The notes: generated by a model from the letters alone, not told the origin. A DNA stretch of 64,000 nt from Pseudomaricurvus sp. HS19 (GCF_009857815.1 NZ_WVVW01000002.1:186001-250000); one strand, 5' to 3'; counted from the stretch's first letter, positions 31,856-43,493 are shown. Numbers and translations are program-made.

Positions 31856-34609
31856 TCAGCACAACAGGCCGTGACGCCGGGCGATGGCAACCGCCTCCGT
31901 ACGATTGCCCGATTCCAGTTTGTTATTGATGTTACGTAAATGCGTACGCACGGTGTTTTCCGACACAAACATACGCGCCGCGATGGCCGCATTGGAAAGT
32001 CCGTCCGCCAGCAGGCGCAGCGCCTGCAACTCTTTTTTGGTAAGTGGCTGACTCAGCTCCGCCAGCGCTTCCTCCTCCGCACCGTCCCCGCCAATGAGCG
32101 GCAGGGCGGCAAGGCGCAACAGCAGTTGTCCCGGCTGCTGCCATTCCGCATCGTCAATGACAGTGGCGCAAGCGGTCGCGTAACGCACCAGCAACTGCTG
32201 CAGCGGGCGACCCTCGTCCATCACGCAGCGCACACAGGGCTCCTGGGCCACCTTCTGCAACACCTGCCCAAGCAGGGCCAATGATTGCTCATGCTCATCC
32301 GTCGCGGCCAGGGCCAGGGCCTGCAGGACCCGTAACTTCAATGCGCGCCGTTGACGTCGTTCACTCTCTGCGCGCGCCACCAACTGTGGCAGCCGGGCAA
32401 GGGCCTGCTGCGCTTCGCCAAAATGGATTTGCCAGCGCAACTCCGTCACCAGCAGGGATTCGGTATCGTTACCCAGCAGCCACCAGCTCTCCAGCTTGTC
32501 CCAATCACACAAATGCCGCGCGCGGCTGATCTCCTCACCCGCGGCAAGGGCATCACCCTGCTGAATCAGCAGGCTGGCCCGCTCCAGATGGGCACTGGCT
32601 ACCATGCGCGGCAGATCGTTGACGTGACCGCAGTACTCCAGTTCGGTGAGGGTTTGCAGCGCCGCCTCCCGGTCTCCTGCGGCATGCTGGATACGGGCCA
32701 GGTTACGGTGGCTGCTGATGGTGTGATCCGGCACACCCTGTTCGCGCATCAGCGGCGCATACACCTGCAGCAGGCGTCCGGCCGCCGCCAGGTCGCCGCT
32801 CTCATAGAGGGCTTCCGACAGCAGGATGGCAGCCATGGTGTTGCCGTTTGTGGTGCTGTTGATACCCCGCACATTGATATTGGCCGCCAGACGAAAATGG
32901 GCGCTGGCCTGGCGCAAGCGCCCCTGTAACAGATCCAGCACGCCCTCCACACACTGGGCATAGATGTGGGTAAAGGGACCGGCATCGGTTTCGCTGCTGC
33001 CCCGCCCCTCATCCAGCAACTGTTGCGCCTCTCCGTAGCGCCCCATTACCAGGGCGACAAACGCCAGTGAGGTGCGCAGGATCGCTTTCGGGAACACATA
33101 CTCATCCGCCACCGCCTGCAACTGCCCGGCGGCGGACTCGTAAGCTTCGTCGTGACGATCAAGGATAGAGAGCAGCATCGGCCGCAGTGCCCGCACATGG
33201 GCCACCATGCCCACTTCCGCGCGGCTGTCACTTTCGTAACGGGCCAGCAGGCCCATTGCCTCTTCGGCACCACGGGTGAAGGCCACAGCCCACATGTGCA
33301 CAATTTGCAATTGCGGCCACTGGCTCAGCTGCGACGCTGGCACACTCGCCAGCAACCGCACCAGCAGGCGTGAACGCCCCTGGCACAACAGGCTTTCGGC
33401 ATGACGCTGGAACAGCGGCAAGGCAAAGTCCCAGTCGCGGGAGAGCAATGCCTGTTCAATAGCCGGCACCTGGCGACCCGCATCGATATACCATTGGGCG
33501 GCGGCGCGGTGCAGCTGCGGTAAGCGCTCGGGGAAACGGCGCTCGGCCTCGGCGCGCAGGAAGGTGGCAAAGAGCCCGTGATAGCGATAGCTCTGGCGCT
33601 GACTGTCGAGGGTCACCAGAAACAGGTTGGCCCGCTCCAGCGACTCCAGGATATCGCGGCTGTTGCTGATGCCGCAGACCGCATCACAGAGCGGCGCGGT
33701 CAGCTGCGGCAGGGTGCTGGTCTGCAGCATAAACGCCAGGGTTTCCTCTGGCAGCCGGGCCAGTACCTCTTCGGTCAGGTAGTCGGCGACCAGGGCGTTG
33801 GTACCGGAGAAGTCCCGCACAAATGCGGAGCGGTCGGGGCAGTCCCGCAACAGCAGCGACGCCAGTCGCAGCGCCACGGGCCACCCCTCGGTAGTACCGT
33901 GCAGCAGCTGCAGCTCATCCTGTTCCAGCTGATTGCCGCACACCCGCTGCAGGAATGCGTGGGATTCATCCATGGAAAAACGCAGCCGGGCGGGATCCAG
34001 CTCCAGCAACTGGCCACGGCCACGCCAGCGCGAGAGGCCAAGGTTAGGCAGCACCCGGGAGCCGATAACCACTCGCCCGCCGGCAGGCAGGCGCTCGATA
34101 AACTGCTGCAACAGGGCCACCGCCGCCGCACTCTGCAGCACTTCCAGGTCATCGAGAAAAATGGCAAACGGCGCCGCCGTGGCCGCCACCTGATCCAGCA
34201 GGGCCAGTGCCAGGTTGCCGACACCAAAGCCGTTATCCTGTACGCCGTCCTGGTCGCTGACAACGGCCATGGCATAGGAGAGGAACTGCAGCAGGCGGGA
34301 GACATCGTTGTCGGCCGAGTCCAGCGTCAACCACGCCACCGGCACCCCCTGCGCCGCCAGCTCACGACACGCCTGCTGCATCAGCGTGGACTTGCCAAAA
34401 CCCGCCGGCGCGCGCACCAGGGTGACCCGTGGGGCCGACAGGCTGCAGAGCTCTGCACACAACTCCGGCCGGGGCACAGCCTCAGCCGCCGCAGGCGGTG
34501 TCATCTTCGCCAGCTGCGGTATGCTGTGGCAACCGTTTCCCGCCAGTTCCGATGCAGCAGGGCTGCGGCCGGAAAAGCCGGATGATGTGGTCACTTCGGG
34601 CAGGCTCAC
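31856..34609 (-). CDS. LuxR-family ATP-binding regulator, MalT/AlkS-like
   Basis: 917 residues from a GTG with GGGAG upstream. A signal-transduction ATPase begins near 55 (Walker A APAGFGKSTL at about 67; Walker B-like FAIFLDDLEVL), continues with a winged-helix and TPR-like helical repeat region (about 330-820), and ends in a LuxR helix-turn-helix (LTKKELQALRLLADGLSNAAIAARMFVSENTVRTHLRNINNKL). This is the MalT/AlkS (LAL/STAND) plan: inducer and ATP drive oligomerisation and activation. The position between the TonB receptor and the beta-oxidation genes resembles AlkS-controlled alkane clusters. A motif in its promoter matches the TetR site at 41602. Confidence 0.88.
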   Translation of the reverse strand: MSLPEVTTSSGFSGRSPAASELAGNGCHSIPQLAKMTPPAAAEAVPRPELCAELCSLSAPRVTLVRAPAGFGKSTLMQQACRELAAQGVPVAWLTLDSADNDVSRLLQFLSYAMAVVSDQDGVQDNGFGVGNLALALLDQVAATAAPFAIFLDDLEVLQSAAAVALLQQFIERLPAGGRVVIGSRVLPNLGLSRWRGRGQLLELDPARLRFSMDESHAFLQRVCGNQLEQDELQLLHGTTEGWPVALRLASLLLRDCPDRSAFVRDFSGTNALVADYLTEEVLARLPEETLAFMLQTSTLPQLTAPLCDAVCGISNSRDILESLERANLFLVTLDSQRQSYRYHGLFATFLRAEAERRFPERLPQLHRAAAQWYIDAGRQVPAIEQALLSRDWDFALPLFQRHAESLLCQGRSRLLVRLLASVPASQLSQWPQLQIVHMWAVAFTRGAEEAMGLLARYESDSRAEVGMVAHVRALRPMLLSILDRHDEAYESAAGQLQAVADEYVFPKAILRTSLAFVALVMGRYGEAQQLLDEGRGSSETDAGPFTHIYAQCVEGVLDLLQGRLRQASAHFRLAANINVRGINSTTNGNTMAAILLSEALYESGDLAAAGRLLQVYAPLMREQGVPDHTISSHRNLARIQHAAGDREAALQTLTELEYCGHVNDLPRMVASAHLERASLLIQQGDALAAGEEISRARHLCDWDKLESWWLLGNDTESLLVTELRWQIHFGEAQQALARLPQLVARAESERRQRRALKLRVLQALALAATDEHEQSLALLGQVLQKVAQEPCVRCVMDEGRPLQQLLVRYATACATVIDDAEWQQPGQLLLRLAALPLIGGDGAEEEALAELSQPLTKKELQALRLLADGLSNAAIAARMFVSENTVRTHLRNINNKLESGNRTEAVAIARRHGLLC

Positions 34610-34746
34610 ATTGCGCTCCCTGATCTGTTCCCCCGTGAATTACCCACCAGTGGCAGGCGCCTGGCGACGGAACTGTCGAATAGCTGTTTATTGTTGTTAT
34701 TGGCGCTGTGGTGCAGCGGCCCGGATCCTGTCTCCAGCCACCTGGG

Positions 34747-34766
34747 CCTGCATCGAACCGGCAACC
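34747..34766. repeat. 20-bp repeat, copy 2
   Basis: Exact second copy of CCTGCATCGAACCGGCAACC (first at 2505-2524), in the promoter region of the MalT/AlkS-like gene. Confidence 0.6.
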
Positions 34767-34777
34767 GCACCACATTA

Positions 34778-34799
34778 CTTGTTACCTGCAAGCAAGCTT
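34778..34799. promoter_or_regulatory. Second copy of the TetR-linked motif
   Basis: Starting CTTGTTACCTGCAAGCAAG, this site matches 41605-41626 at 18 of 22 positions and keeps CTTG...CAAG symmetric ends. It lies upstream of the MalT/AlkS-like regulator. Probable operator for the TetR protein at 41774, by similarity only. Confidence 0.45.
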
Positions 34800-34911
34800 A
34801 GAGCAGCCACATTTCCTGTCAACTGTCTGTCAGCAAATCTGCGCTGACGACCGGCAGACGCCCTCAGCTGCATCGGGCAGGGCAACCCCTCTCCCGCCCC
34901 GCCCCCTGTAT

Positions 34912-37142
<2,231 letters not shown>

Positions 37143-37724
37143 GGCTTTATTCCTCTGTTGCATTTTGGGTGCCCGGTTGTTTACCGCAGCAATTGTATTT
37201 GTGTTTCCTGATCCACCTTTGGTGCCAGGGTTAAAAAAGCTCGCGCACGGGACAAGGTGAATTGCAACCGTGTTGCAAGAGAGGGTGGTCTGGGCCAGTG
37301 CGCTCCTACAGTAAATCGGCGCCCTGATGTTTACCGATGTATGGCACGGACTCCGGCCCCCGCAGACAGTCCGGAGAGAGGGAAGTCGGTTGGTGCTTTT
37401 TACCAACCGACCAGCGAACCCGGGGTGGACTTTCTTTTGGTTACTCACGTGTGCCCGCTGTATCGGTATTTCTTTGGCCAAACAAAGAAAAGTGACTCGC
37501 CCAGCAGGGCGAAATTCAAACCTCAAAGCCAGACCACTCTGGATTCCCGCCTTCGCGGGAATGACCACTAACACCAACCCCTCGGTCTCTCGTACTCCTC
37601 TGGATTCCCGCCCACCCCAGAGCGCCCTCTCTTGCAGCCGAGCTGCAATGCACCTTGTGCGCGGGAATGACATTAGTGTGGAGCCATCTGCCGAGCCGAG
37701 TTAACTCGACCCCTCAACCAGAAT
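37143..37724. repeat. Intergenic region rich in dispersed repeats
   Basis: This 582-bp gap has no convincing gene. AAAGCTCGCGCACGGGACAA with AGGTGAATT (from 37228) matches the copy near 19488. TTTCTTTGGCCAAACAAAG (about 37470) lies in a TTGGTTACT...AAGTGACTCGCCC element of a kind common in gammaproteobacterial spacers. ATTCCCGC/GCGGGAAT hairpins occur at 37543-37562 and, split by about 60 bp, at 37604-37678. ORFs translating to WIPAFAGMT-type peptides are repeat artefacts. Confidence 0.65.
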
Positions 37725-38510
37725 TCACTTTCCCTGCCACACCGGCGCCCGCTTCTCCGCAAACGCCCTCGCCCCCTCCAACGCATCCGCACTGACAAAA
37801 ATCGGATCGGTAATGGCCGCCTGCTTCGCGAACATTTCATCCGAAGACCAATCCTGAGACTCATTGATAATGCGCTTGCTCTCCGCCACCGCCAGCGGTC
37901 CATTGGCAGCAATGGTGGCCGCCATCTCCCGCGCCACTGCCAGGCTCTGGCCGGGCTCGGTGAGGCGATTGATAAAGCCCAGTTCGTAGACGCGTTCAGC
38001 CGGATAGAGGTCACCTGTCAACGCCATCTCCATGGCAATGCGGCGGGGAATCTGGCGCGGCAAACGCATCAGGCCGCCTCCGGCGGCCACCAGACCGCGC
38101 TTGGTTTCAGGAATGCCGAAGCGGGCGTTGTTGGCGGCGATGGCGATGTCACAGGCACCGGCAATTTCACAACCACCTGCCAGGGCAAAGCCTTCAATGG
38201 CTGCGATAATCGGCTTCTTCGGTGGTACCTCACAGATGCCGGCAAAACCGCGCCCTTCGATCACCGGCTTCTCTCCGGCCACAAACGCTTTTAAATCCAT
38301 ACCGGAACAGAAAGTGCCTTCGGCGCCGGTGAGGATCGCCACCCGGATAGCGGGATTGCTGTCCAGCTCATCCATCGCATTGGCAATGGCCTGGGCCACA
38401 TTTTCATTGATGGCGTTTTTCGCTGCCGGGCGATTGATGGTAATGGTCATAATGCCATCTGCGACATCCACCAACAGTTCGGCATTGGCTTGCAGGGATT
38501 CCTGTTGCAT
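37725..38510 (-). CDS. Enoyl-CoA hydratase/isomerase (crotonase)
   Basis: 261 residues, ATG after GAGAAGG. Crotonase fold: ITINRPAAKNAINENV, ILTGAEGTFCSGMDLKAF (first oxyanion segment), KKPIIAAIEGFALAGGCEIAGACDIAIAANNARFGIPETKRGLVAAGGGLMRLPRQIP (second oxyanion Gly and the Glu of IPE; the usual second Glu position is altered). It hydrates or isomerises enoyl-CoA. It starts the group of two adjacent crotonase genes, 38 bp downstream of the next, and is probably co-transcribed. Confidence 0.9.
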   Translation of the reverse strand: MQQESLQANAELLVDVADGIMTITINRPAAKNAINENVAQAIANAMDELDSNPAIRVAILTGAEGTFCSGMDLKAFVAGEKPVIEGRGFAGICEVPPKKPIIAAIEGFALAGGCEIAGACDIAIAANNARFGIPETKRGLVAAGGGLMRLPRQIPRRIAMEMALTGDLYPAERVYELGFINRLTEPGQSLAVAREMAATIAANGPLAVAESKRIINESQDWSSDEMFAKQAAITDPIFVSADALEGARAFAEKRAPVWQGK

Positions 38511-38548
38511 AACCTTCTCTCTTGTCTGATCTGGTTTCTGTTATTTGG

Positions 38549-39349
38549 TCAACGCCCGACAAATACCGGGGCGCGCTTTTGCATAAAGGCGGTCACCGCT
38601 TCGCGGGCATCCTCGGTACTGGCACAACGCTGTTGCACCTTCGCTTCTTGGACTACTGTCTGCTCCCACGACTGGCTGGCGGCGCGGCGCAACAGAGCCT
38701 TCACTTCACGCAGGGCAACCGGCGCACGCTGCGCCAGTGATTCAGCCCACTCCAGTGCCACACGATTGACATCGTCGGCGGGCACCAGGCGATTGGCGAT
38801 ACCCAGTTGCTGACACTCCTGCGCACTCAGGCGGCCACCTTCGGCAATCAACTGGTAGGCGCGCTGGTAACCCATGTAGCGCAACAGGTGCCAGCAGGCA
38901 CCGCCGTCGGGCACCAGTCCGATGTTGGTAAACGCCATTCCCAATTGGGCGCTGTCGCTCATCACCATCAGGTCACACTGCATGGCCAGGGAGGCACCAA
39001 TGCCGGCCATCACTCCGTTGACCGCGGCGATCACCGGCTTTTGCATCTGCGCAATCTGCTGCAGGATGGGGGCGTACTCATCGAGGATCTGCTGCTCAAC
39101 GGTGATCTCCACCGGCAGGCCTTCTGCCAGGTCGGCTCCGGAGCAAAATGCCTTGCCAACGGCACCCAGCACCACCACCCGTACATTGTCGTCTTCGCTC
39201 AGGCGGGTCAGCGCCTGCAGTAACTCGTGCCGCATGCCGCTGTTAAACGCATTGAGCGAGGCGGGACGATTAAGCTGGACCTGACCGATTACCCCTTCAG
39301 TGGCGACGGTCAGTGTCTGGTATTGTGTTGTGTCTGCTGAGACAGTCAC
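38549..39349 (-). CDS. Enoyl-CoA hydratase/isomerase (PaaG-like crotonase)
   Basis: 266 residues if started at the GTG at 39349, which has AGGAG eight bases before it; ATGs at 39370 and 39382 would put that site inside the gene. Motifs: GQVQLNRPASLNAFNSGMRHELLQAL, VVLGAVGKAFCSGADLAEGLP, KPVIAAVNGVMAGIGASLAMQCDLMVMSDSAQLGMAFTNIGLVPDGGACWHLLRYMG. The VPDGG segment resembles PaaG-type isomerases/hydratases. It may isomerise the double bond of unsaturated or branched intermediates while the other crotonase hydrates. Confidence 0.88.
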   Translation of the reverse strand: MTVSADTTQYQTLTVATEGVIGQVQLNRPASLNAFNSGMRHELLQALTRLSEDDNVRVVVLGAVGKAFCSGADLAEGLPVEITVEQQILDEYAPILQQIAQMQKPVIAAVNGVMAGIGASLAMQCDLMVMSDSAQLGMAFTNIGLVPDGGACWHLLRYMGYQRAYQLIAEGGRLSAQECQQLGIANRLVPADDVNRVALEWAESLAQRAPVALREVKALLRRAASQSWEQTVVQEAKVQQRCASTEDAREAVTAFMQKRAPVFVGR

Positions 39350-39500
39350 TGCTACAACTCCTGTAAACATTCCGGTAACCATGCGCTGTGGTAGTTATGA
39401 AAAAAAGCGGGGCGCGGTGGCCCCGAAACCCTCTTACTGAAACCGCGTGTTGTGACAAAGAACGTGACAACTTTAATAACTACCTCAGGAGCAATGACAA

Positions 39501-40271
39501 TTAGCGTGGCGACATGCGTACGCCGCCATCCATACGGATGCACTCACCATTCATGTAATCGTTGTCCACCAGATAGGCCGCCAGCTTGGCGATCTCTTCG
39601 GCGTGACCGAGACGGTGCGGAAAGACCACGGACTGCTCCAGCGCCTTGTAGACTTTCTCGTCCAGCATTTCGAACATGGGCGTGTGAATCAGGCCGGGAA
39701 CAATGGTGTTGACGCGAATGCCAAAGCTGGCCAGTTCGCGGGACATGGGTACAGTCATACCCACCACGCCGCCTTTACTGGCGGAGTAGGCCACCTGGCC
39801 GATCTGACCTTCGTACGCTGCCACACTGGCAGTGTTGATGATCACCCCGCGGGCACCGTCTTCGTTGTAGGGCTCACAGGACGCCATTTTCTCTGCCGCA
39901 AGGCGACTGACATTAAAGGTACCAATCAGGTTGACGGTGAGTACGCGGGTGTAATCGTCCAGCGGGTGCGGACCGTTTTTGGAATAGGTTTTTATGGCCA
40001 CGCCAATGCCGGCGTAGTTGCAGCAAATGTGCAGGGCACCCCACTTGTCCATCACGGCATCCAGGGCATTTCTCACCGACGTTTCGTCAGCCACGTTAAC
40101 GTTGATATACATGGCCCGCTCACCCAGCAGCTCCGCCACTTCGTTACCCAACTTGTCGTTAAGGTCGAAGATGGCAACGTTGGCACCGTCGGCAATAAAG
40201 CGCTCTGCGGTGGCGCGACCGAGACCGGACGCACCGCCGGTAATGACTGCTGTTTTTCCTGCTATATCCAT
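39501..40271 (-). CDS. SDR 3-hydroxyacyl-CoA dehydrogenase-like (type II, HSD17B10-like)
   Basis: 256 residues, ATG behind AGAGGTG. Seen are VITGGASGLGRATAERF, NYAG in ICCNYAGIG, catalytic Ser in INTASVAAYEG, YSASK with Tyr and Lys intact, and PGLIHTPMFEML. The pattern TAVITGGASGLG with VAIFDLND (Asp after strand 2) predicts NAD+. It resembles mitochondrial-type 3-hydroxyacyl-CoA dehydrogenase II. In context it probably oxidises the 3-hydroxyacyl-CoA made by the crotonases, giving the thiolase its substrate. Confidence 0.87.
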   Translation of the reverse strand: MDIAGKTAVITGGASGLGRATAERFIADGANVAIFDLNDKLGNEVAELLGERAMYINVNVADETSVRNALDAVMDKWGALHICCNYAGIGVAIKTYSKNGPHPLDDYTRVLTVNLIGTFNVSRLAAEKMASCEPYNEDGARGVIINTASVAAYEGQIGQVAYSASKGGVVGMTVPMSRELASFGIRVNTIVPGLIHTPMFEMLDEKVYKALEQSVVFPHRLGHAEEIAKLAAYLVDNDYMNGECIRMDGGVRMSPR

Positions 40272-40352
40272 GACACACCTCTGTGATTTTTATGGTTAAG
40301 AGTTCTTCTTAAAGGTTTTGGGAACAGACGCCGGAGTGATTTACCCGGCCGT

Positions 40353-41495
40353 TCAATCGCGAAAATCCAGCCCCATGCTGCGGGCGATAATTTCGCGCAT
40401 GATTTCGCTGGTACCGGCGTAGATACGGGAGATACGCGCATCCCCATAGCGACGGCAGATCATGTACTCATCCATGTAGCCGGCACCGCCGTGCAGCTGC
40501 AGGCAGCTGTCCACCACCCGCCCTTCCAGTTCGCTGCAATAGAGTTTGGCCTTGGCCGCATCCTCCGCCGGCAGGTGGCCGTCGTTATGGTCCTGCACAC
40601 AGCGATCGATAAACGCCTGCGCCACATCGGTTTCGGTGCGCATGGTGGCCAGCTGGAAGCGACTGTTCTGAAAGCTCGCCACCGGCTTGCCGAATACCTT
40701 GCGTTCCAGCGTGAAGGTAAGCGTCTCTTCCAGTGCCGCGCGGGCGTTGGCCAGTGAGCAGATGGCGCTCTGCAAACGCTCTTCCGCCAGGTTCTGCATC
40801 AGGTAGTAGAAACCCTTGTCCGCCTCGCCCAGCACATTGCTTTTCGGAACACGGACATCATCAAAAAAGAGTTCGGCGGTGTCCTGGGCTTTCATGCCCA
40901 GCTTGTTAAGGTTGCGACCGCGCTCGAAGCCGGGCATGCCCCGCTCCACCAGGAACAGTCCCAGCGACCGCTCACCGGTTTTGGCCGCTACCACAAACAG
41001 GTCGCCGATGATGCCGTTGGAGATATAGGTCTTGGAGCCGTTCAGCAGCCAGTGATCGCCGCAGTCCACCGCGCGGGTCTGCATGGCCGCCAGGTCGGAA
41101 CCGGTGCCCGGCTCGGTCATAGCCACACCGAGAATGGTTTCGCCGGAGATACAGCCGGGATAGAAACGACGCTTCTGCTCGTCGTTGGCGAAGTTGCCCA
41201 GATAGCGACCCACCAGGCGGTTGTGTGTGGTGAGGAAAATGTCGCCGCAGCCGGCGTTGTAAAACTCCTCCAGGATCACCTGATCGTAGCGGAAGTCGTT
41301 AACGCCCAGACCGCCGTACTCCTCTTCCGCCCACATGAACAGGAAACCGTTGTCGCCGGCCTTGCGGAACAGCTGGCGATCCACCGCGCCCTGCTCCCGC
41401 CACTCATCCATGTGGGGCACGGCCTCGGCCTGCAGGAACCGCCTGACCGATTCCCGGAACAGTTCGTGCTCCTCTTCAAAAATCTTGCGCTGCAT
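40353..41495 (-). CDS. Acyl-CoA dehydrogenase
   Basis: 380 residues, complete. Motifs: ILGVAMTEPGTGSDLAAMQTRA, LNGSKTYISNG, LNKLGMKAQDTAELFFDDVRVPKSNVLGE, ERLQSAICSLANARAALEETLTFTLERKVFGKPVASFQNSRFQLA, and the end LHGGAGYMDEYMICRRYGDARISRIYAGTSEIMREIIARS. Catalytic Glu is expected in the IYAGTSEIMRE region. It differs enough from the 26787 enzyme to suggest another chain length or a branched/cyclic substrate. It is the first gene leftward from a 278-bp promoter region shared with the divergent TetR gene. Confidence 0.9.
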   Translation of the reverse strand: MQRKIFEEEHELFRESVRRFLQAEAVPHMDEWREQGAVDRQLFRKAGDNGFLFMWAEEEYGGLGVNDFRYDQVILEEFYNAGCGDIFLTTHNRLVGRYLGNFANDEQKRRFYPGCISGETILGVAMTEPGTGSDLAAMQTRAVDCGDHWLLNGSKTYISNGIIGDLFVVAAKTGERSLGLFLVERGMPGFERGRNLNKLGMKAQDTAELFFDDVRVPKSNVLGEADKGFYYLMQNLAEERLQSAICSLANARAALEETLTFTLERKVFGKPVASFQNSRFQLATMRTETDVAQAFIDRCVQDHNDGHLPAEDAAKAKLYCSELEGRVVDSCLQLHGGAGYMDEYMICRRYGDARISRIYAGTSEIMREIIARSMGLDFRD

Positions 41496-41601
41496 GAATC
41501 ATCAACTCCGGAGTCTGGATTTATTGTTGTGTCGCTCCCGGCTGGAGCGGGTGGCGGCTGCACAGCTGCAACCGCTCAGGCTGGAAATATCCTAAACCTA
41601 T

Positions 41602-41626
41602 AAACTTGTTTGCTGCAAGCATGTTT
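41602..41626. promoter_or_regulatory. Imperfect palindrome, probable TetR operator
   Basis: A 25-bp dyad centred on TTGCTGCAA (41609-41617), with outer AAAC...GTTT arms; ten of twelve arm positions are complementary. It lies between the divergent acyl-CoA dehydrogenase (41495) and tetR (41774) genes. A close relative of the site occurs at 34778-34799. Confidence 0.6.
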
Positions 41627-41773
41627 TTTTGATTAACTGCCAGACATCGGCGACAATGGCGCTCAACAAATCTTCACAAACGACAAATAAATAGTGATAA
41701 GACGCTGTTTTTATTGAAAATAAACAACAGGAAACAGCTACAGGACTGACCACCCTACGCGGGAGCTCTTGAG

Positions 41774-42448
41774 ATGAACGGCGATTCGCCAACCAAAAAA
41801 GTCCGCCAGACCCAGGCGGAGCGATCAGCCCAATCCGACAGTCAGATGTTCGAAACCGCCGTGCGGCTGATTGTGGATCGGGGACCCAGCAAGACCACGC
41901 TGACCGATATCGGCGTACTGGCGGGCTACAGCCGTGGCCTCGCAGCCTACCGCTATGGCACCAAGGATGTGTTCTTCAAGGCATTGATCGAACACCTCAA
42001 CGACCTGTGGGTGGCTGAGCTGGACCGCACGGTAAAACCGCTGCGAGGCATCGGTCGTACCGCCGCCGCCGTCACCGCCCTGCAAAATTTTGTGCGCAGC
42101 CACCCGGACCACCTGCGCGCGATGTACAAGCTCTACTACGACTCCATTGACCACCACTCCGAAACCACCCAGAAACTGGATGAACTGCAGACCATCCAGC
42201 GTACCCTCGCCGCCCAGTGGCTACAGGAGGGACTGGACAGCGGCCAGGTGGTGACCGATTTCACCCCCGAGGACTACGCGGAGCAGTACTGTTCGCTGGT
42301 GTTTGGCGCCATTTACCAGTGGCTGGTGAACCCGGAGAAAATCGACCTGCACAAGCTGCTGGAAAACTGCAAACGCACCCTGGCACTGATGGTACCCGAC
42401 GCCAGCCAGCCGAAAGCAAACCGCAACGCGACAACCAATAACGACTAG
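41774..42448 (+). CDS. TetR-family transcriptional regulator
   Basis: 224 residues, ATG after GGGAGCTCTTGAG. The N-terminal DNA-binding part is MFETAVRLIVDRGPSKTTLTDIGVLAGYSRGLAAYRYGTKDVFFKALIEHL, a classic TetR helix-turn-helix. The C-terminal ligand domain runs from about 75. The last fifteen residues look disordered. It is divergent from the acyl-CoA dehydrogenase operon, with an imperfect palindrome between, and sits ten bases upstream of an SDR gene. It probably represses the beta-oxidation genes until a CoA ester or free acid binds. Confidence 0.88.
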   Translation: MNGDSPTKKVRQTQAERSAQSDSQMFETAVRLIVDRGPSKTTLTDIGVLAGYSRGLAAYRYGTKDVFFKALIEHLNDLWVAELDRTVKPLRGIGRTAAAVTALQNFVRSHPDHLRAMYKLYYDSIDHHSETTQKLDELQTIQRTLAAQWLQEGLDSGQVVTDFTPEDYAEQYCSLVFGAIYQWLVNPEKIDLHKLLENCKRTLALMVPDASQPKANRNATTNND

Positions 42449-42458
42449 AGAATTCGCC

Positions 42459-43226
42459 ATGCACAATCCGTTCGACCTGACCAGCCATACGGCGCTGGTA
42501 ACCGGCGCCTCCAGCGGTCTCGGTGCTCACTTCGCCAGGGTGATTGCGGCCCAGGGCGCCGCGGTAGCCGTTGCGGCGCGAAGGGCCGAGCGCCTGCAGG
42601 CACTGGTGGCGGAAATTGAGGCCGCTGGCGGCCGCGCCATGGCCGTCAGTCTCGACGTTACCAATGGTCAACAGGTGGGAGAGGCCTTCGATGCTATTGA
42701 GGCGCAGCTCGGCACAGTCGACCTGCTGGTGAATAACGCCGGTGTGGCCGCCTCCAAACGCTTTATCAAAACCGCCGAGGCGGACTGGGATTTTGTCCTG
42801 GATACCAACCTGAAAGCGGTGTGGCAGGTAGCCCGCAGCTGCTGTGAGCGGCTGGTGGCTGCCGGCAAGGGCGGCAGTATTGTGAATATCGCCTCGATCC
42901 TTGGACTCCAGCCAGGCTTCGGCGAATCCTTGTATGCCACCTCCAAGGCGGCAGTGGTGCAGCTGACCCGCAACATGGCGCTGGAGCTGATCGGCAATGG
43001 CATTCGCGTCAACGCCCTCTGCCCGGGTTATTTTGAAACCGAGATGAACGGCGACTACTTCGCCTCGGACAAGGGTCAGGCGTATTTGCACCGCATTCCA
43101 CCCAAGCGTCTGGGTAACCTGCCGGAACTGGACGGGCCACTGCTGTTGCTGCTGAGCGACGCCGGCTCGTTTGTGAATGGCGTGGCCCTGCCGGTGGACG
43201 GCGGCCACCTGGCGCAGTCACTCTGA
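42459..43226 (+). CDS. SDR-family oxidoreductase
   Basis: 255 residues. All classical SDR motifs are intact: ALVTGASSGLGAHFARV (12-28), LVNNAGVA, Ser in VNIASILGL, YATSK with Tyr and Lys, and PGYFETEMN. Arg-Arg after strand 2 (AVAARRAERL) favours NADP(H). It starts ten bases after tetR ends, so it is in the same transcript and likely serves the same catabolic route. The substrate is not predictable; 3-oxoacyl or alicyclic alcohol/ketone are both plausible. Confidence 0.87.
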   Translation: MHNPFDLTSHTALVTGASSGLGAHFARVIAAQGAAVAVAARRAERLQALVAEIEAAGGRAMAVSLDVTNGQQVGEAFDAIEAQLGTVDLLVNNAGVAASKRFIKTAEADWDFVLDTNLKAVWQVARSCCERLVAAGKGGSIVNIASILGLQPGFGESLYATSKAAVVQLTRNMALELIGNGIRVNALCPGYFETEMNGDYFASDKGQAYLHRIPPKRLGNLPELDGPLLLLLSDAGSFVNGVALPVDGGHLAQSL

Positions 43227-43493
43227 TTCCCCTCATAGTACCATCAGTACTAACGCCCGCCACGCCGCTGCCATTACGGTCGGCAGCCCCCGTATTTGAA
43301 ATCTATACTGGCACAGGAGTGCCGCCGACGCCCCGGCCGACCACCGGCTGCGGCAACTGATTTGGCCAGTGGCCCGACGGCTGTTAACCCGGGGCCACCG
43401 ATGGTTGCGCAGCCACGCCCGGGTGCGTCACACTGTCGCACCAAGGATCATCGGCTATACGGCTTTTAATGGATTAATTCGGATTGCTGCCCA

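Larger units (their letters stand above)
34610..34911. other. Intergenic region upstream of the LuxR-type regulator
   Basis: This 302-bp gap has no gene. It must hold the promoter of the minus-strand regulator. Visible elements are copy 2 of the 20-bp repeat (34747-34766) and a motif at 34778-34799 matching the TetR-linked site. Nothing else is recognisable. Confidence 0.5.

Noticed and set aside
31856-34609. Quorum-sensing LuxR
   Set aside because: No autoinducer-binding domain; the protein has the large ATPase plus TPR layout of MalT/AlkS.
37143-37673. Long N-terminal extension of the thiolase frame
   Set aside because: It crosses repeats and has no family match; the thiolase starts properly at 37142 with a ribosome site.
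37327-37704. 125-codon plus-strand ORF
   Set aside because: It translates intergenic repeats; peptides of the WIPAFAGMT kind are a known artefact of the ATTCCCGC hairpin repeat.
42261-43208. 315-codon minus-strand ORF
   Set aside because: Antisense of the TetR/SDR genes, whose motifs are unmistakable.
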